Assembly: GCA_902767135.1 (NCBI GenBank) | Contig: CACXGE010000074.1 | Coordinates: 1-41,314, forward strand | DNA length: 41,314 nt | DNA from: an uncultured Lachnospiraceae bacterium | Lineage (GTDB): Bacteria > Bacillota > Clostridia > Lachnospirales > Lachnospiraceae | Direction: 5' to 3' | Shown: one piece after another, positions 8,398 to 16,885 of the stretch | Numbering within the stretch: position 1 is the first letter of the stretch | How the letters are laid out: each line of letters opens with the position of its first letter | The notes under the pieces: model-generated | The model's input: the letters and a program-made list of their open reading frames with translations, nothing else | Told to the model about the DNA's origin: nothing | Databases searched by the model: none | Program-made: the position numbers and the translations under genes

Positions 8398-10653
8398 CTA
8401 TCTCCTCCTAAATAGTTTTCCCATGATACCCTCATTGGATTTCTTTCTATTCTTCAAGTTTGGTATCTTTAAATCATATAGATAATCTCCCACCTGATAT
8501 TCTTCTATCACATGCTTTGTGTAGTAACTCTCCACACTATTGTATCCGGTAGGAACGTAAATCACAATATCAAATCCCAATAAATTCAGGTACGCCATCA
8601 AAATCGCATCATCCATACAGGGAGCACTTTCCTTTGTCTGAAAAGCCAGAACCTTGGGAATCCTTTTGGTAAAATCATATTGCTGCATCATACGAATCAG
8701 GTTCTTATCCATTCCTAACACCGTTTCTAAAATCAGACGGTTCGTTTCATTTTTCCCATTGTCCTCAATGACCTTTGAATCTACCAGCTCCTGCAGTTTT
8801 TCCAACATATAATCCTGCACAGATTCCCGGATGAGTCGAAAGGGATTTTCCGGATGTTCCTTGATTCTTTGATACTGAATGCGCTGATTCACCATAAGCT
8901 GCCCTGATTTCTGTTTCCAGATATTAAAACCGTGATTTAAGAATGGGAAGTCCCGGATAATATACACATCATCCTGATATAACTTTGCCACACTATCCCA
9001 ATATCTGCCCGGATCCGCACTTGGCACACCGCTCACCTTAGCAAACAATACTGGCACTGCCACCTTGTCCTCATAGATCTGAAAATTTGGACGAAACTTG
9101 GCATCCTCATCCCACAAAATCTGGATTTCGTCATAGGTATTTGCCAAAGTTACCGGTATTGCCTTGGTAAACTGACGGTCTCTGTAAATTCCTGTGTCCT
9201 GATATAACATGGAATCTAACTCCCGCTCTGCATGAAATGCCACCGTCTGAAAACGCACGTCCTTTATATCGGATGGAAATTTTTCCCTGCTTAGGGTGTT
9301 TTCATAATTTTTAGCAAAAAATAAGGAATTCTTAATATTTATTCCCTTATTTCCTTCCGGATTGATCAAAATCACATCCATGGGCATCCTGGCCATCATT
9401 TCCAAAAATATTCTCTCTGTCTGTGTTCTTATCTCTCCATAGAACAGAATCACCTTTCTTGTCTTCTGACTGCTGCCTGTATTCTCATATAGCAGATTCA
9501 GATACCGGTTCATCATACACACAAGTTCTATGGCAAGATTGGTAAACTTTTGCAGGGGCTGTTCTGTCTCCTGCTCTAAGGTCTGAACAAAAGCAGCCTT
9601 CCCATAGGGTACCATATCCCTGTTTACGCAGGTAATATGACTGGACAGTTCATTTATCACCTGTGGAATAAGAGTATAGGATTTTCGTGGAATTCTGCCG
9701 ATTTCCTCAAAGGTGGCCTTTGGAATTTCTTCCTCAATCAGACATACTCTGGCGTCTGTTTCCAATTGCATTTTCCAGGTCAACAGATTCTGATAATAAT
9801 TTGCCACATCCTCTGCCCCATAAAGCCCTACAAAGGCATTGTAGACAAAGCCATCATCGCTCCCCCGCATATTCTGTGGCTTTAACACATCCTCCATAGG
9901 CTCTGTGCTAAGCCAGGTATTTGTGTTCACTCTTTTTTCTGTGGACACCTGGACTACCTTTGGTTCTCTTTCCTTCTTAATCAATTGTTCCCTTAAGGAC
10001 AAAATAGAAAAACCTTCCGGATAAACGCCACCTTCTGCCGGAATCCTTTGTGAGAATGCCAAAGCAGTATCTACCTTTTTGTACTCCTCCTCTCCTCTGG
10101 TGAGCAGAAGAAGAATGTCACAGCCTGCACTGGATAATGCGTTGAAAAACAACATCTCATACTGGTTGGGATATCCCTGAAACAATAATTTGGGCACTGT
10201 GGCACTGCCCGGTACATTGGTAAAAATACGTTCAAATTTATAGTACAGCCAGCACATAAATTTAATATATGCATTTTTCTGCATATTTTCATTTTTTCCC
10301 TTTTGGGCTAACCCCTGCATAATCTCAAAGAACGACTGAGCCAGTATCTCTTTTTTGTCCGTTGCTATTCTTGGCATCCATTTATTTATCTGCTGTAAAA
10401 AAAAACCTTTATCTAACTGATATGAATTTCCCATGATTTCTGTATAATAAGCCAGATGCTTTTCTTCCGGATTGCCAATACGTTCCTCGATACATACACC
10501 GTAACGCATGGTCTCTGTAATAAAGGCCTCAATATCTTTTTTTATGGTTTCATTATATGTAGTTAGTCTTCCATAATACACAGACTTCTCCGGACGTTTG
10601 TTCCCAGGAATCAGATAATCCTCCAGGGTATTTATTTCAATTCTTCTATACAT
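8398..10653 (-). CDS. yceG: YceG-like Ter-associated protein
   Basis: A 751-residue protein recognised as the YceG family of Firmicute Ter loci (a putative component of the Ter 'biosynthetic module'). No catalytic motif is obvious; there are no membrane segments and no signal peptide. It begins with an MYRRIEINTLEDYLIPG-like segment and ends in a basic KLFRRR tail. The gene order yceG then telA, with a 2-base gap, matches the B. subtilis yceG-yceH pair, which supports the assignment more than any single motif. ATG at 10653 has a modest AGGA ribosome site. It lies 17 bases after the rhomboid gene. Some family members may process peptide or nucleotide-like metabolites, but that is only a published prediction. 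Confidence 0.82.
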   Translation of the reverse strand: MYRRIEINTLEDYLIPGNKRPEKSVYYGRLTTYNETIKKDIEAFITETMRYGVCIEERIGNPEEKHLAYYTEIMGNSYQLDKGFFLQQINKWMPRIATDKKEILAQSFFEIMQGLAQKGKNENMQKNAYIKFMCWLYYKFERIFTNVPGSATVPKLLFQGYPNQYEMLFFNALSSAGCDILLLLTRGEEEYKKVDTALAFSQRIPAEGGVYPEGFSILSLREQLIKKEREPKVVQVSTEKRVNTNTWLSTEPMEDVLKPQNMRGSDDGFVYNAFVGLYGAEDVANYYQNLLTWKMQLETDARVCLIEEEIPKATFEEIGRIPRKSYTLIPQVINELSSHITCVNRDMVPYGKAAFVQTLEQETEQPLQKFTNLAIELVCMMNRYLNLLYENTGSSQKTRKVILFYGEIRTQTERIFLEMMARMPMDVILINPEGNKGINIKNSLFFAKNYENTLSREKFPSDIKDVRFQTVAFHAERELDSMLYQDTGIYRDRQFTKAIPVTLANTYDEIQILWDEDAKFRPNFQIYEDKVAVPVLFAKVSGVPSADPGRYWDSVAKLYQDDVYIIRDFPFLNHGFNIWKQKSGQLMVNQRIQYQRIKEHPENPFRLIRESVQDYMLEKLQELVDSKVIEDNGKNETNRLILETVLGMDKNLIRMMQQYDFTKRIPKVLAFQTKESAPCMDDAILMAYLNLLGFDIVIYVPTGYNSVESYYTKHVIEEYQVGDYLYDLKIPNLKNRKKSNEGIMGKLFRRR

Positions 10654-10670
10654 TGATTCCTATAACCTCA

Positions 10671-11252
10671 TTACTTCTTTTTATTTAGCAAGAACCCACA
10701 AGTAGCTCCCACAATACCGCCTATAATATGGGTAAGATTTGATACATTGTCACGAATGGTAAGACCATCCCAAATCTGTCCTCCAATGTAAATTGCCGCC
10801 ACCAGCAAAAAGGTTAAGGGAATTCCTTCTCTCTTTACACTGGTAATGGATGCCAGCAGAATAAACGCAAACACCACACCACTGGCTCCAAGCAATGCAT
10901 TTGCCGGAAAAAATACCAGACTTACCACCCCGGTTACAAACCCGGTCAACGCAATAATCGCCATCATGGTTTTGGAACCATATTTTTCCTCTAACATAGG
11001 TCCCAAAATCAAGATATACATCATATTATTGGCTAAATGTGACCAGTCAGCATGTCCAAAAATATGCCCAATGGTTCTAAGATAAAAGAATGGATTCTTC
11101 ATGGAACTTCGATATACACTAAACAGCATTCGATTGGTCCATCCGTTGGTCATGTTATTTAACAACAATGCCCCAAAGCAAATGGCTACAAATCCCAATA
11201 TCACCGGTGCATTAAAATCAATACTTAGTTTAAACTTTTTGACACTACTCAT
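10671..11252 (-). CDS. Rhomboid-family intramembrane serine protease
   Basis: A 193-residue polytopic membrane protein with the rhomboid catalytic set: HADWSHLANNM (67-77) containing the conserved His and Asn of helix 2, the GASG motif with nucleophile S124, and the catalytic His175 in the last core helix. The six helices expected for a minimal bacterial rhomboid fit the length. Rhomboids cut transmembrane segments of substrate proteins inside the bilayer. ATG at 11252 follows GGGGGAAATT. It is the first gene of the yceG-telA operon (17-base gap to yceG), so it may regulate or quality-control an envelope factor during the stress that induces the Ter system; this last point is inference. Confidence 0.9.
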   Translation of the reverse strand: MSSVKKFKLSIDFNAPVILGFVAICFGALLLNNMTNGWTNRMLFSVYRSSMKNPFFYLRTIGHIFGHADWSHLANNMMYILILGPMLEEKYGSKTMMAIIALTGFVTGVVSLVFFPANALLGASGVVFAFILLASITSVKREGIPLTFLLVAAIYIGGQIWDGLTIRDNVSNLTHIIGGIVGATCGFLLNKKK

Positions 11253-11348
11253 AATTTCCCCCTGATTTACAAACTATATTGGAAAAGTATACTCCATTTC
11301 CTAAAATCTTGCAAGAGAAATAGTAAACACACAGTAACACACTTTAAG

Positions 11349-11403
11349 CAGGTCTGCGCATTCACTGCGCTGACCGTGCGAAAATGTGCATTTAACAAAA
11401 ATC
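11349..11403. repeat. 55-bp dispersed element, copy 2
   Basis: Matches 5019-5073 with three substitutions. As at copy 1, a terminator hairpin directly abuts it (11404-11429), on the side of the upstream minus-strand gene. The shared arrangement suggests that element and terminator spread or evolved together. Confidence 0.8.
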
Positions 11404-11429
11404 AGAGTACACAGTTTCCTGTGTACTCT
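11404..11429 (-). terminator. Terminator of the DUF4349 gene
   Basis: Perfect 11-base arms AGAGTACACAG and CTGTGTACTCT around TTTC, followed on the minus strand by GATTTTTGTT. It begins 15 bases beyond the DUF4349 stop codon and is a convincing intrinsic terminator. Confidence 0.75.
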
Positions 11430-11443
11430 AACTATTTTTACCT

Positions 11444-12487
11444 CTATACTATTTCTCTTGGTTTGGATTTTGATTTTGTACCTGGGCCTTCATCTGCTGC
11501 TCTCTTAACAATCTTTTTTTCTCTTTCTTTTCCTTTCTCTTTCTTTTCCTTTCTCTTCCTCCTTATCGTACGCACTACCCAGACAATTCCTGCAATCACT
11601 GCTCCCCATACCACAAAATACGGAAGATGAGTGATAAACCAGATAAAGAAATTTATCAAACCATTTCCTACATTGCGTAAATTCCTTACGAATCCGGTTC
11701 CGATACGCTCAAATACCCCTTCCGGTTCCAGCTTTGTTTCCTCCCTTACCTCTGAAATCCTCATTTCTATGGTAGTGTAGTCTACCTGATTATCAATAGA
11801 ACGAAGGGTAGATTCATAATTTTGCAATTCATAGCGAATCTCTGACAGCCGCTCTTCCAATTCAATAATATCTGACATTTTTTCTGCCTTTTCCATCAGA
11901 GCCAGGATTCGTTCCTGTTCTGTCTGTAAGGCTTTTTTGTGACTTTCCACATCCACATAGTGTAAAGTCACATCCTCTACACTTTCAGAACGACTGTAAA
12001 CATTGGTTTTTTTAGAAACTTTATCCAAAAATGCATCCGCCTTATCCTTTGGCACCCGGATGCGAAGACTGGCAGACTGCAAATCATACTCTGAGTCTAA
12101 TCTGACTCCATCCATCTGCATAGTTTCAAAATACCCACCGATTTTCTCCACTTCTGCTTCCACAAAATCAATGGTCTGTTCAAAATCCAGGGTTTCCACA
12201 TCCATATCAATGGTACGAATCAGCTTTTGACTGTTTTTCTTTTCTTTCGAATCTGCGCTGACTTCTGATGCCGATGTATTACCATCCCCGGATTCCGCCA
12301 CTGTCTCAGCACTCTCCTCCTCTATCTCTTCATACTCTCCTTCCACAGCATCTTCACTGTAAAATCCATCAGAGCTTTCATAGCTTCCCTCCGTTACCGC
12401 CGAGTTTTTAGAGTAATCCGAACTGTCTCCAGAGCATCCACTCATAAGTATTGCTACACACAATACAGCTACCATCCCTCTCTTCAT
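11444..12487 (-). CDS. DUF4349-containing lipoprotein with basic cytosolic tail
   Basis: A 347-residue envelope protein. The N-terminus is a lipoprotein signal with lipobox LMSGC (C18), followed by a Ser/Glu-rich linker to about residue 85. The DUF4349 domain follows (about 88-290) with its RTIDMDVETLDFEQT-type opening and a central coiled coil. A transmembrane helix covers about 280-308, and the C-terminus is a highly basic Lys/Arg tail of about 40 residues. The domain's role is unknown. Having both a lipid anchor and a membrane helix would fix the protein at two points. ATG at 12487 follows AAGGAGGAG. It is monocistronic between an ABC transporter operon and its own terminator; a GTATACT inverted repeat lies about 42 bases upstream. 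Confidence 0.85.
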   Translation of the reverse strand: MKRGMVAVLCVAILMSGCSGDSSDYSKNSAVTEGSYESSDGFYSEDAVEGEYEEIEEESAETVAESGDGNTSASEVSADSKEKKNSQKLIRTIDMDVETLDFEQTIDFVEAEVEKIGGYFETMQMDGVRLDSEYDLQSASLRIRVPKDKADAFLDKVSKKTNVYSRSESVEDVTLHYVDVESHKKALQTEQERILALMEKAEKMSDIIELEERLSEIRYELQNYESTLRSIDNQVDYTTIEMRISEVREETKLEPEGVFERIGTGFVRNLRNVGNGLINFFIWFITHLPYFVVWGAVIAGIVWVVRTIRRKRKEKKEKGKEREKKIVKRAADEGPGTKSKSKPREIV

Positions 12488-12528
12488 AACCTTCTCCTCC
12501 TTTTTCTCTTCTCCCAGGCTTTCGTACC

Positions 12529-12552
12529 GTATACTTTATGAAATCAGTATAC
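12529..12552. promoter_or_regulatory. GTATACT-N10-AGTATAC inverted repeat
   Basis: Two perfect 7-base arms separated by 10 bases lie about 42-65 bases upstream of the DUF4349 start codon. The spacing of 17 bases between arm centres suits a dimeric regulator. It is not GC-rich enough for a terminator. No regulator is assigned. Confidence 0.35.
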
Positions 12553-12602
12553 TAATTTTATTTTTAGATATTTGAAAATAAAACAGAAGATTTTCTTAAT
12601 TC

Positions 12603-13394
12603 CTACGAAGCCATATCTTTTCTATTGTAGTGCACAAAAGCTGTACCTAAGCTTACCACAATCACTACAATTCCAATGATAACTGCCTCATATCTAAAAT
12701 CAGCCTTACTAAATATATCGGAAGCATTGGCATATGAAAAAGGACTAACTGCAATAAAATCTTTTAAATCCGGAATCACTCTTGCCATTAAATCATAAGC
12801 ATAAGATAGAAGGACAATCCCCATACCTACCCCTAATTTATTTTTCTTTGAAAAGGCAGACACTGCATAGCACAAAGCAGCAATTTCTAAGTGTAACATA
12901 AACTGCATACCGTGAAAGGTGATATATTCCCTTGTAGGAATCTCCTCTCCCACTGCAAAGAATCCTAGCACGTACACTGCAGTACACCCAAGATTAAACA
13001 AAGCAATCAACACAATCACTGCAATCCATTTTGCCAAAACCACTTTATTTCTATTCAGTGGCAGAGTTAGCAAAAACTCTCCTGTATGTCCGTCTTCTTC
13101 CTTGGAAAGCATGGTAGTGCTTACGATTGCCCCAAACATAGACCCACCCAGACTATGTATTACCCCGATTTCCGTGGCATAAAATCCTACTAGAGTTCCA
13201 ATGCTCAAACTGCTCATTCCAAAGGCATCTGCAAAGGCTCCCATGGAAGCAAATCCCTGTGCCATCTCCTCCATGTCTTCTTCCATCCCGGAAAACATTA
13301 AGATACAGGCAAATCCCATTCCTGCCACACACACAAACCAAATGATGACAAGCTTTAAATTTGTCTTTATTTCATGCTTTAATAATGTATTCAT
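12603..13394 (-). CDS. ABC-2 type transporter permease
   Basis: A 263-residue membrane protein with an N-terminal cytosolic stretch and six predicted hydrophobic segments (first at about 15-35, last at about 235-255), including the EDGHTGEFLLTLPLNRNKVVLAKW region typical of ABC-2 permeases in Clostridia. It would pair with the ATPase encoded just upstream to form an exporter. The cargo is unknown; such LytTR-linked transporters often handle peptides, lantibiotics or drugs. ATG at 13394 follows GGAAGGGTGG, 18 bases after the ATPase stop codon. Confidence 0.85.
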   Translation of the reverse strand: MNTLLKHEIKTNLKLVIIWFVCVAGMGFACILMFSGMEEDMEEMAQGFASMGAFADAFGMSSLSIGTLVGFYATEIGVIHSLGGSMFGAIVSTTMLSKEEDGHTGEFLLTLPLNRNKVVLAKWIAVIVLIALFNLGCTAVYVLGFFAVGEEIPTREYITFHGMQFMLHLEIAALCYAVSAFSKKNKLGVGMGIVLLSYAYDLMARVIPDLKDFIAVSPFSYANASDIFSKADFRYEAVIIGIVVIVVSLGTAFVHYNRKDMAS

Positions 13395-13412
13395 ATTCCA
13401 CCCTTCCTTTCT

Positions 13413-14297
13413 CTACTTATTTTCATAGAATTTTGTAAAAATCTCTTCTAGCGATGGTTCCTCAATTAAAATATCCGTAATGTCATGTCCCTGTAGTTCT
13501 TTATATAAATCATTTAAATTTCCTTCATACAGATAATCCAAATGGATTCCATCCCGGGTCATTTTAATTCTTTTGGCATTGGTTTTGGTGATGTTTGACA
13601 CCTGCTCCACGCACTGTAAGCTTCCTTGCTTCATGATAGCTACATTTTTACAGTATTTCTTCACCTCCGACAATACATGAGTAGATAACATACAGGTAGC
13701 TCCTTGAGAGACGTATTCTTCGATTAATTGAAAAAATTCTGCCTGCATTAAAGGGTCTAGTCCACTGGTAGGTTCGTCAAAGACAAAGAGTTTCGGTTTG
13801 TGCTGCATGGCACAGACAATACTGACCTTCTTCCTGTTTCCCAAAGACAATTCACTCATCTTTTTATTTTTACTCACCTGCAGGCGCTCACAGATTTTTT
13901 CCGCTTCACTACTGCAATCTTTCCTATGAATTTCTTCTGCCATTTTTATGGTATCCTTTACCGTCATAGATGGATAAAACATTGCCTCTGAGGGCATATA
14001 TCCTACTTCTTTTAAGATTTCTTCCTTCTCCCGTTTGACATCCCTTCCCAAAATATGAATGCTTCCTTCTTCAAAGGAAATCAACCCTAACATAGAACGT
14101 ATGGTGGTAGACTTTCCTGCTCCATTGGGACCTAGGAATCCAAAGATATCCCCTTGTTTTACCGAAAAGCTTACATCTTTTACTCCTGGATATTTTCCAT
14201 AGTTTTTTGTTAAATTCTGAATTTCTACTACATTTTCCTTTCCATTTTCAATCTCATTCTTTATTTTGTTTTCTCTATTTTCCATGATGCTCACCAT
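13413..14297 (-). CDS. ABC transporter ATP-binding protein
   Basis: A 294-residue ABC ATPase. Walker A is GPNGAGKST (56-64), the Q-loop region follows, the signature is LSLGN rather than LSGGQ, and Walker B is LFVFDEPTSGLDP, followed by the H-loop at STHVLSE. It ends with a C-terminal regulatory region common in this ABC-2 subfamily. Two starts are plausible: ATG at 14297 behind AGGAAAGGA, and ATG at 14285 behind GGTGAG; the second would overlap the DUF3021 gene by 11 bases. The gene sits between DUF3021 and the permease in one LytTR-DUF3021-ATPase-permease operon. Confidence 0.92.
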   Translation of the reverse strand: MVSIMENRENKIKNEIENGKENVVEIQNLTKNYGKYPGVKDVSFSVKQGDIFGFLGPNGAGKSTTIRSMLGLISFEEGSIHILGRDVKREKEEILKEVGYMPSEAMFYPSMTVKDTIKMAEEIHRKDCSSEAEKICERLQVSKNKKMSELSLGNRKKVSIVCAMQHKPKLFVFDEPTSGLDPLMQAEFFQLIEEYVSQGATCMLSTHVLSEVKKYCKNVAIMKQGSLQCVEQVSNITKTNAKRIKMTRDGIHLDYLYEGNLNDLYKELQGHDITDILIEEPSLEEIFTKFYENK

Positions 14298-14763
14298 TCC
14301 TTTCCTGAAATGCCTTTAATTCCTCATTTAAAATTTTTCCATCGATATCCCTCTTTAACTTATACACCCAAAAGGCACACCCATAGGCAAACAGCATATA
14401 AGCAAAAAATCCCAAACTTAACACAAATCTTCCATCAAACCATTTTCCAAAATATGAGGCTGATGCATATAAGAAGGAACATAAAATCATACAGCAAACT
14501 TCTTTCCCACCCACACAGTCTGATTCATCAAAATCAAATAATACAAACACCTGCAAATATCCCATACAATAGGTCAAAAATATCATCTGTGCCATATGTA
14601 TAATATTTGCCTCCATACTTCCAATATATATTTTATACATACAGTAAAAGAATAAAATACAATAAAAATACAGGCATGCCTTGAATTCAATTCCAATCTC
14701 TTTGGTTAAATATCTTTCCCAAAGGGAAATCTTCTTCTTTTTATATTCATTTTGTTTTCCCAA
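14275..14763 (-). CDS. DUF3021 membrane protein
   Basis: A 162-residue protein with four hydrophobic segments (about 28-48, 56-76, 88-106, 112-133), the usual layout of DUF3021 proteins that accompany LytTR regulators. DUF3021 partners are thought to hold or tune the LytTR protein at the membrane. The start is TTG at 14763, with GAGAGGTGA lying in the end of the LytTR gene, only 2 bases after its stop codon; no in-frame ATG fits as well. It overlaps the 5' end of the ATPase gene. Confidence 0.8.
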   Translation of the reverse strand: MGKQNEYKKKKISLWERYLTKEIGIEFKACLYFYCILFFYCMYKIYIGSMEANIIHMAQMIFLTYCMGYLQVFVLFDFDESDCVGGKEVCCMILCSFLYASASYFGKWFDGRFVLSLGFFAYMLFAYGCAFWVYKLKRDIDGKILNEELKAFQERNGEHHGK

Positions 14764-14765
14764 TT

Positions 14766-15203
14766 TTATTCACCTCTCAGTCTTTTTCGAAATGCCACAG
14801 CATAAGTCCTTGAAATCACAATATGTTCTCCATTGCACATGGCAGCATCAATGCGGTTTGAGGACAGGCTTTTTAGGGAAGCCACCTTGTCAATGTTGAG
14901 AATCATAGACTTACTGCACCGGAAAAAATTGATATCCTGTAACATCTTGGTAAGCTGCAACAAGGTATAATCCATCTGATACACAGCCTCCTTGGTGTAT
15001 GCAAAGGTTTTGCCATCCACACTTTCTATGTACAGAATCTCATGTTTGTCAACAATCACTTTACAACCATTATAACTTCCAAGAATTTTACATTCCTCTC
15101 CTTTGATAACATTGACAATTCTTTCTACGTGTGAAGTAAACTCACGGTATCGTAGAATCACTTCCTCCTCTCCCTGAACGATTTGTTCTATTGTTAATTT
15201 CAT
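14766..15203 (-). CDS. LytTR-domain DNA-binding regulator
   Basis: A 145-residue protein with a short N-terminal region (1-45) and a LytTR domain (about 48-143), recognisable by DKHEILYIESVDGKTFAYT, the FFRCSKSMILNIDKV segment and the closing ISRTYAVAFRKRL. It has no receiver domain, so it is a one-component type, probably controlled by its DUF3021 partner. LytTR proteins bind short imperfect direct repeats upstream of the genes they control, commonly their own operon. ATG at 15203 follows GAGGGAGGG. It is the first gene of the ABC transporter operon. Confidence 0.9.
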   Translation of the reverse strand: MKLTIEQIVQGEEEVILRYREFTSHVERIVNVIKGEECKILGSYNGCKVIVDKHEILYIESVDGKTFAYTKEAVYQMDYTLLQLTKMLQDINFFRCSKSMILNIDKVASLKSLSSNRIDAAMCNGEHIVISRTYAVAFRKRLRGE

Positions 15204-15239
15204 AAATTCCCTCCCTCATGTTTGATTCTTATAATAATT

Positions 15240-15267
15240 ATTTTACCGATATATACGCTTTTTGCAA
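15240..15267 (-). promoter_or_regulatory. Promoter of the LytTR-ABC operon
   Basis: On the minus strand TTGCAA (15262-15267) and TAAAAT (15240-15245) are spaced by 16 bases, about 37 bases upstream of the LytTR start codon. It is a reasonable sigma-A-type match, though short of consensus. Confidence 0.5.
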
Positions 15268-15314
15268 CCGTCCTATGGCTAAGTGACACTTTTTCTTTGT
15301 TGACAGACACACAA

Positions 15315-15348
15315 AAAGGACATTAAGCCTTCGCCTAATGTCCTTTTG
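15315..15348 (-). terminator. Terminator of the VanZ/secreted-protein operon
   Basis: Arms AAAAGGACATTA (15315-15326) and TAATGTCCTTTT (15337-15348) are perfectly complementary over 12 bases, with a GC-rich loop and a T-run on the minus strand. It lies about 45 bases after the stop codon of the two-repeat protein. Confidence 0.8.
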
Positions 15349-15392
15349 CTTACATCCTGAGCAGTATATATACCGAATAGTTATCTGCCTTC

Positions 15393-16343
15393 TTATTTTG
15401 CCGAAAAAGATATAGCATCTGTATCTGCTATTGTACTGTAGGAATCTGCATCATAAATATGGAACTTTAATTCTACATCTTCCACAGTTTCTATTCCATT
15501 CTCTTCCAAATCTGTAGAAAGAATGGTAATGTCATCAATTGCCTTCTTTCCATTGTACACAGTGGAAGTAAACAGCGGATTCATCATAAATCCATTGATA
15601 GACATATTTTCTACAGAAATACCCACATTTTTTCCTGAATTATTTTCCACATAAAGAAGAATCGCAGTACCCCAGAAGCTGTCTTCATCCACAGTTTTTC
15701 CCACAATTCTGATTCCCCCTTCATTATACAATTCTGTACCTGCATCCTGGGGAGTAGTGTCCATATTGGCAAACTCTGAGGTTTGAATTGTCACAGCATC
15801 GGTATCAAAAATCTTATCATAAGATGCCGAATCGTATACATGGAAATAAATCTCCACCTTACCTACCGTGTCAATTCCAGCCGCCTTTAGTTCCGAAGAA
15901 GATAAATACACCGTCTCATTTGCCTTCTTCCCGGCTGCAACCTCTGACACAAATAAATCCGTAATCATATAATCATTGACGATCAAGGCATTACATCCAA
16001 CCGTCACATCCTTTGTGGAATTATTTTCAAGTACCAGATTAATTCCTTCACCCCAGATTGCATCGTTTACATATTCTTTTGCCGTAACCACAATATCATT
16101 CTGGTTCACCAATTCCTGTTCCTCAATGGTTACCTTGGCAGATTCTGACTTTGTGCTTTCCTTACTGTCGTCTGTTCCCGTCTCGCCCTTGTCAGATGTC
16201 ACAATATCTTTTCCACCCTCTGACTCTGTAGAACCACTTCCCAAAGCCATAGCCGCAAACAGGGATAAACACAGTGCCACAGCAACTCCTTTTGTCTTTT
16301 TCTTCACAGGTTTCCAATCCTTCCCATTTCTCATATGTCTCAT
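15393..16343 (-). CDS. Secreted or membrane-tethered protein with two homologous repeats
   Basis: A 316-residue protein of no recognised function. The N-terminus is basic and then hydrophobic (about 23-40), a signal peptide or signal anchor; there is no lipobox Cys. After a Ser/Thr/Glu/Asp linker come two repeats of about 115 residues that resemble each other: each has an FWG or IWG segment, then LVLENNS or LYVENNS, a hydrophobic strand, and an FHVYD or FHIYD motif before a closing DTDA. The pattern suggests paired beta-sandwich domains outside the cell. The start is ATG at 16343, behind AAAGGGAGG, which overlaps the VanZ-like stop codon (ATGA); a longer frame upstream has no ribosome site. 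It is translationally coupled to the VanZ-like gene. Confidence 0.7.
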   Translation of the reverse strand: MRHMRNGKDWKPVKKKTKGVAVALCLSLFAAMALGSGSTESEGGKDIVTSDKGETGTDDSKESTKSESAKVTIEEQELVNQNDIVVTAKEYVNDAIWGEGINLVLENNSTKDVTVGCNALIVNDYMITDLFVSEVAAGKKANETVYLSSSELKAAGIDTVGKVEIYFHVYDSASYDKIFDTDAVTIQTSEFANMDTTPQDAGTELYNEGGIRIVGKTVDEDSFWGTAILLYVENNSGKNVGISVENMSINGFMMNPLFTSTVYNGKKAIDDITILSTDLEENGIETVEDVELKFHIYDADSYSTIADTDAISFSAK

Positions 16344-16768
16344 AAAAATCCTCCCTTTGTCTTTTTGTTCATCCACACTGCAAACAATTCGCCAATTATT
16401 TCAACCATAATATCCCAAACATCAAAAGTCCCACTGACAAAGGACGTCAGCTGTAATCCTTCCAGAATTATTGCAAAAATAACCGCAAGAGTGACACTTA
16501 TCTTGATTGTGGACGAACTATTACCAATCAAAAAGATAAGTGCATTCATCAAAGCATAAGCCCACAGCATATCCAGAAAATAATTTCTGACAAACCGGTG
16601 TATCATATGACTCTGATTTAACTTTAAAGGCGTTGTAATCCCCCCATGGTTTGAAAACATCTTTATAAAAATTACTTCCGGTGAAATCAAATAATATATC
16701 ACAGCTCCCATAATCAGGGGCACTGCTATATGTAAACCTATCCACCAAAGCCTCTGTTTATATTTCAC
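16340..16768 (-). CDS. VanZ-like membrane protein
   Basis: A 142-residue protein with four hydrophobic helices and the VanZ-like pattern: NYFLDMLWAYALMNALIF in the middle and EGLQL...GTFDVWDIMVEIIGEL near the C-terminus, with the conserved acidic residues. VanZ family members are associated with teicoplanin resistance, but most relatives have no known function, and no van genes are present. The start is GTG at 16768, preceded by GGGGGACGGAAG. Its stop codon overlaps the ATG of the secreted two-repeat protein by 4 bases, so the two are probably expressed together. Confidence 0.8.
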   Translation of the reverse strand: MKYKQRLWWIGLHIAVPLIMGAVIYYLISPEVIFIKMFSNHGGITTPLKLNQSHMIHRFVRNYFLDMLWAYALMNALIFLIGNSSSTIKISVTLAVIFAIILEGLQLTSFVSGTFDVWDIMVEIIGELFAVWMNKKTKGGFL

Positions 16769-16885
16769 CTTCCGTCCCCCTTACATTTCACAGTATAGCA
16801 AATTGTATCTGCCCTTGTTGCCCCCGTTGTGGTGGTAACTTTCTTTATATGTAAGATTATAACTATTCCCTACAGGTCTCAGCAT

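Noticed and set aside
15976..16410. Long plus-strand frame opposite the two-repeat protein
   Set aside because: It is antisense to a gene with a good start, signal segment and internal repeats; composition reflects codon shadow.
16340..16768. Glycopeptide resistance determinant
   Set aside because: Only a VanZ-like gene is present; no vanHAX, vanS or vanR genes are seen.
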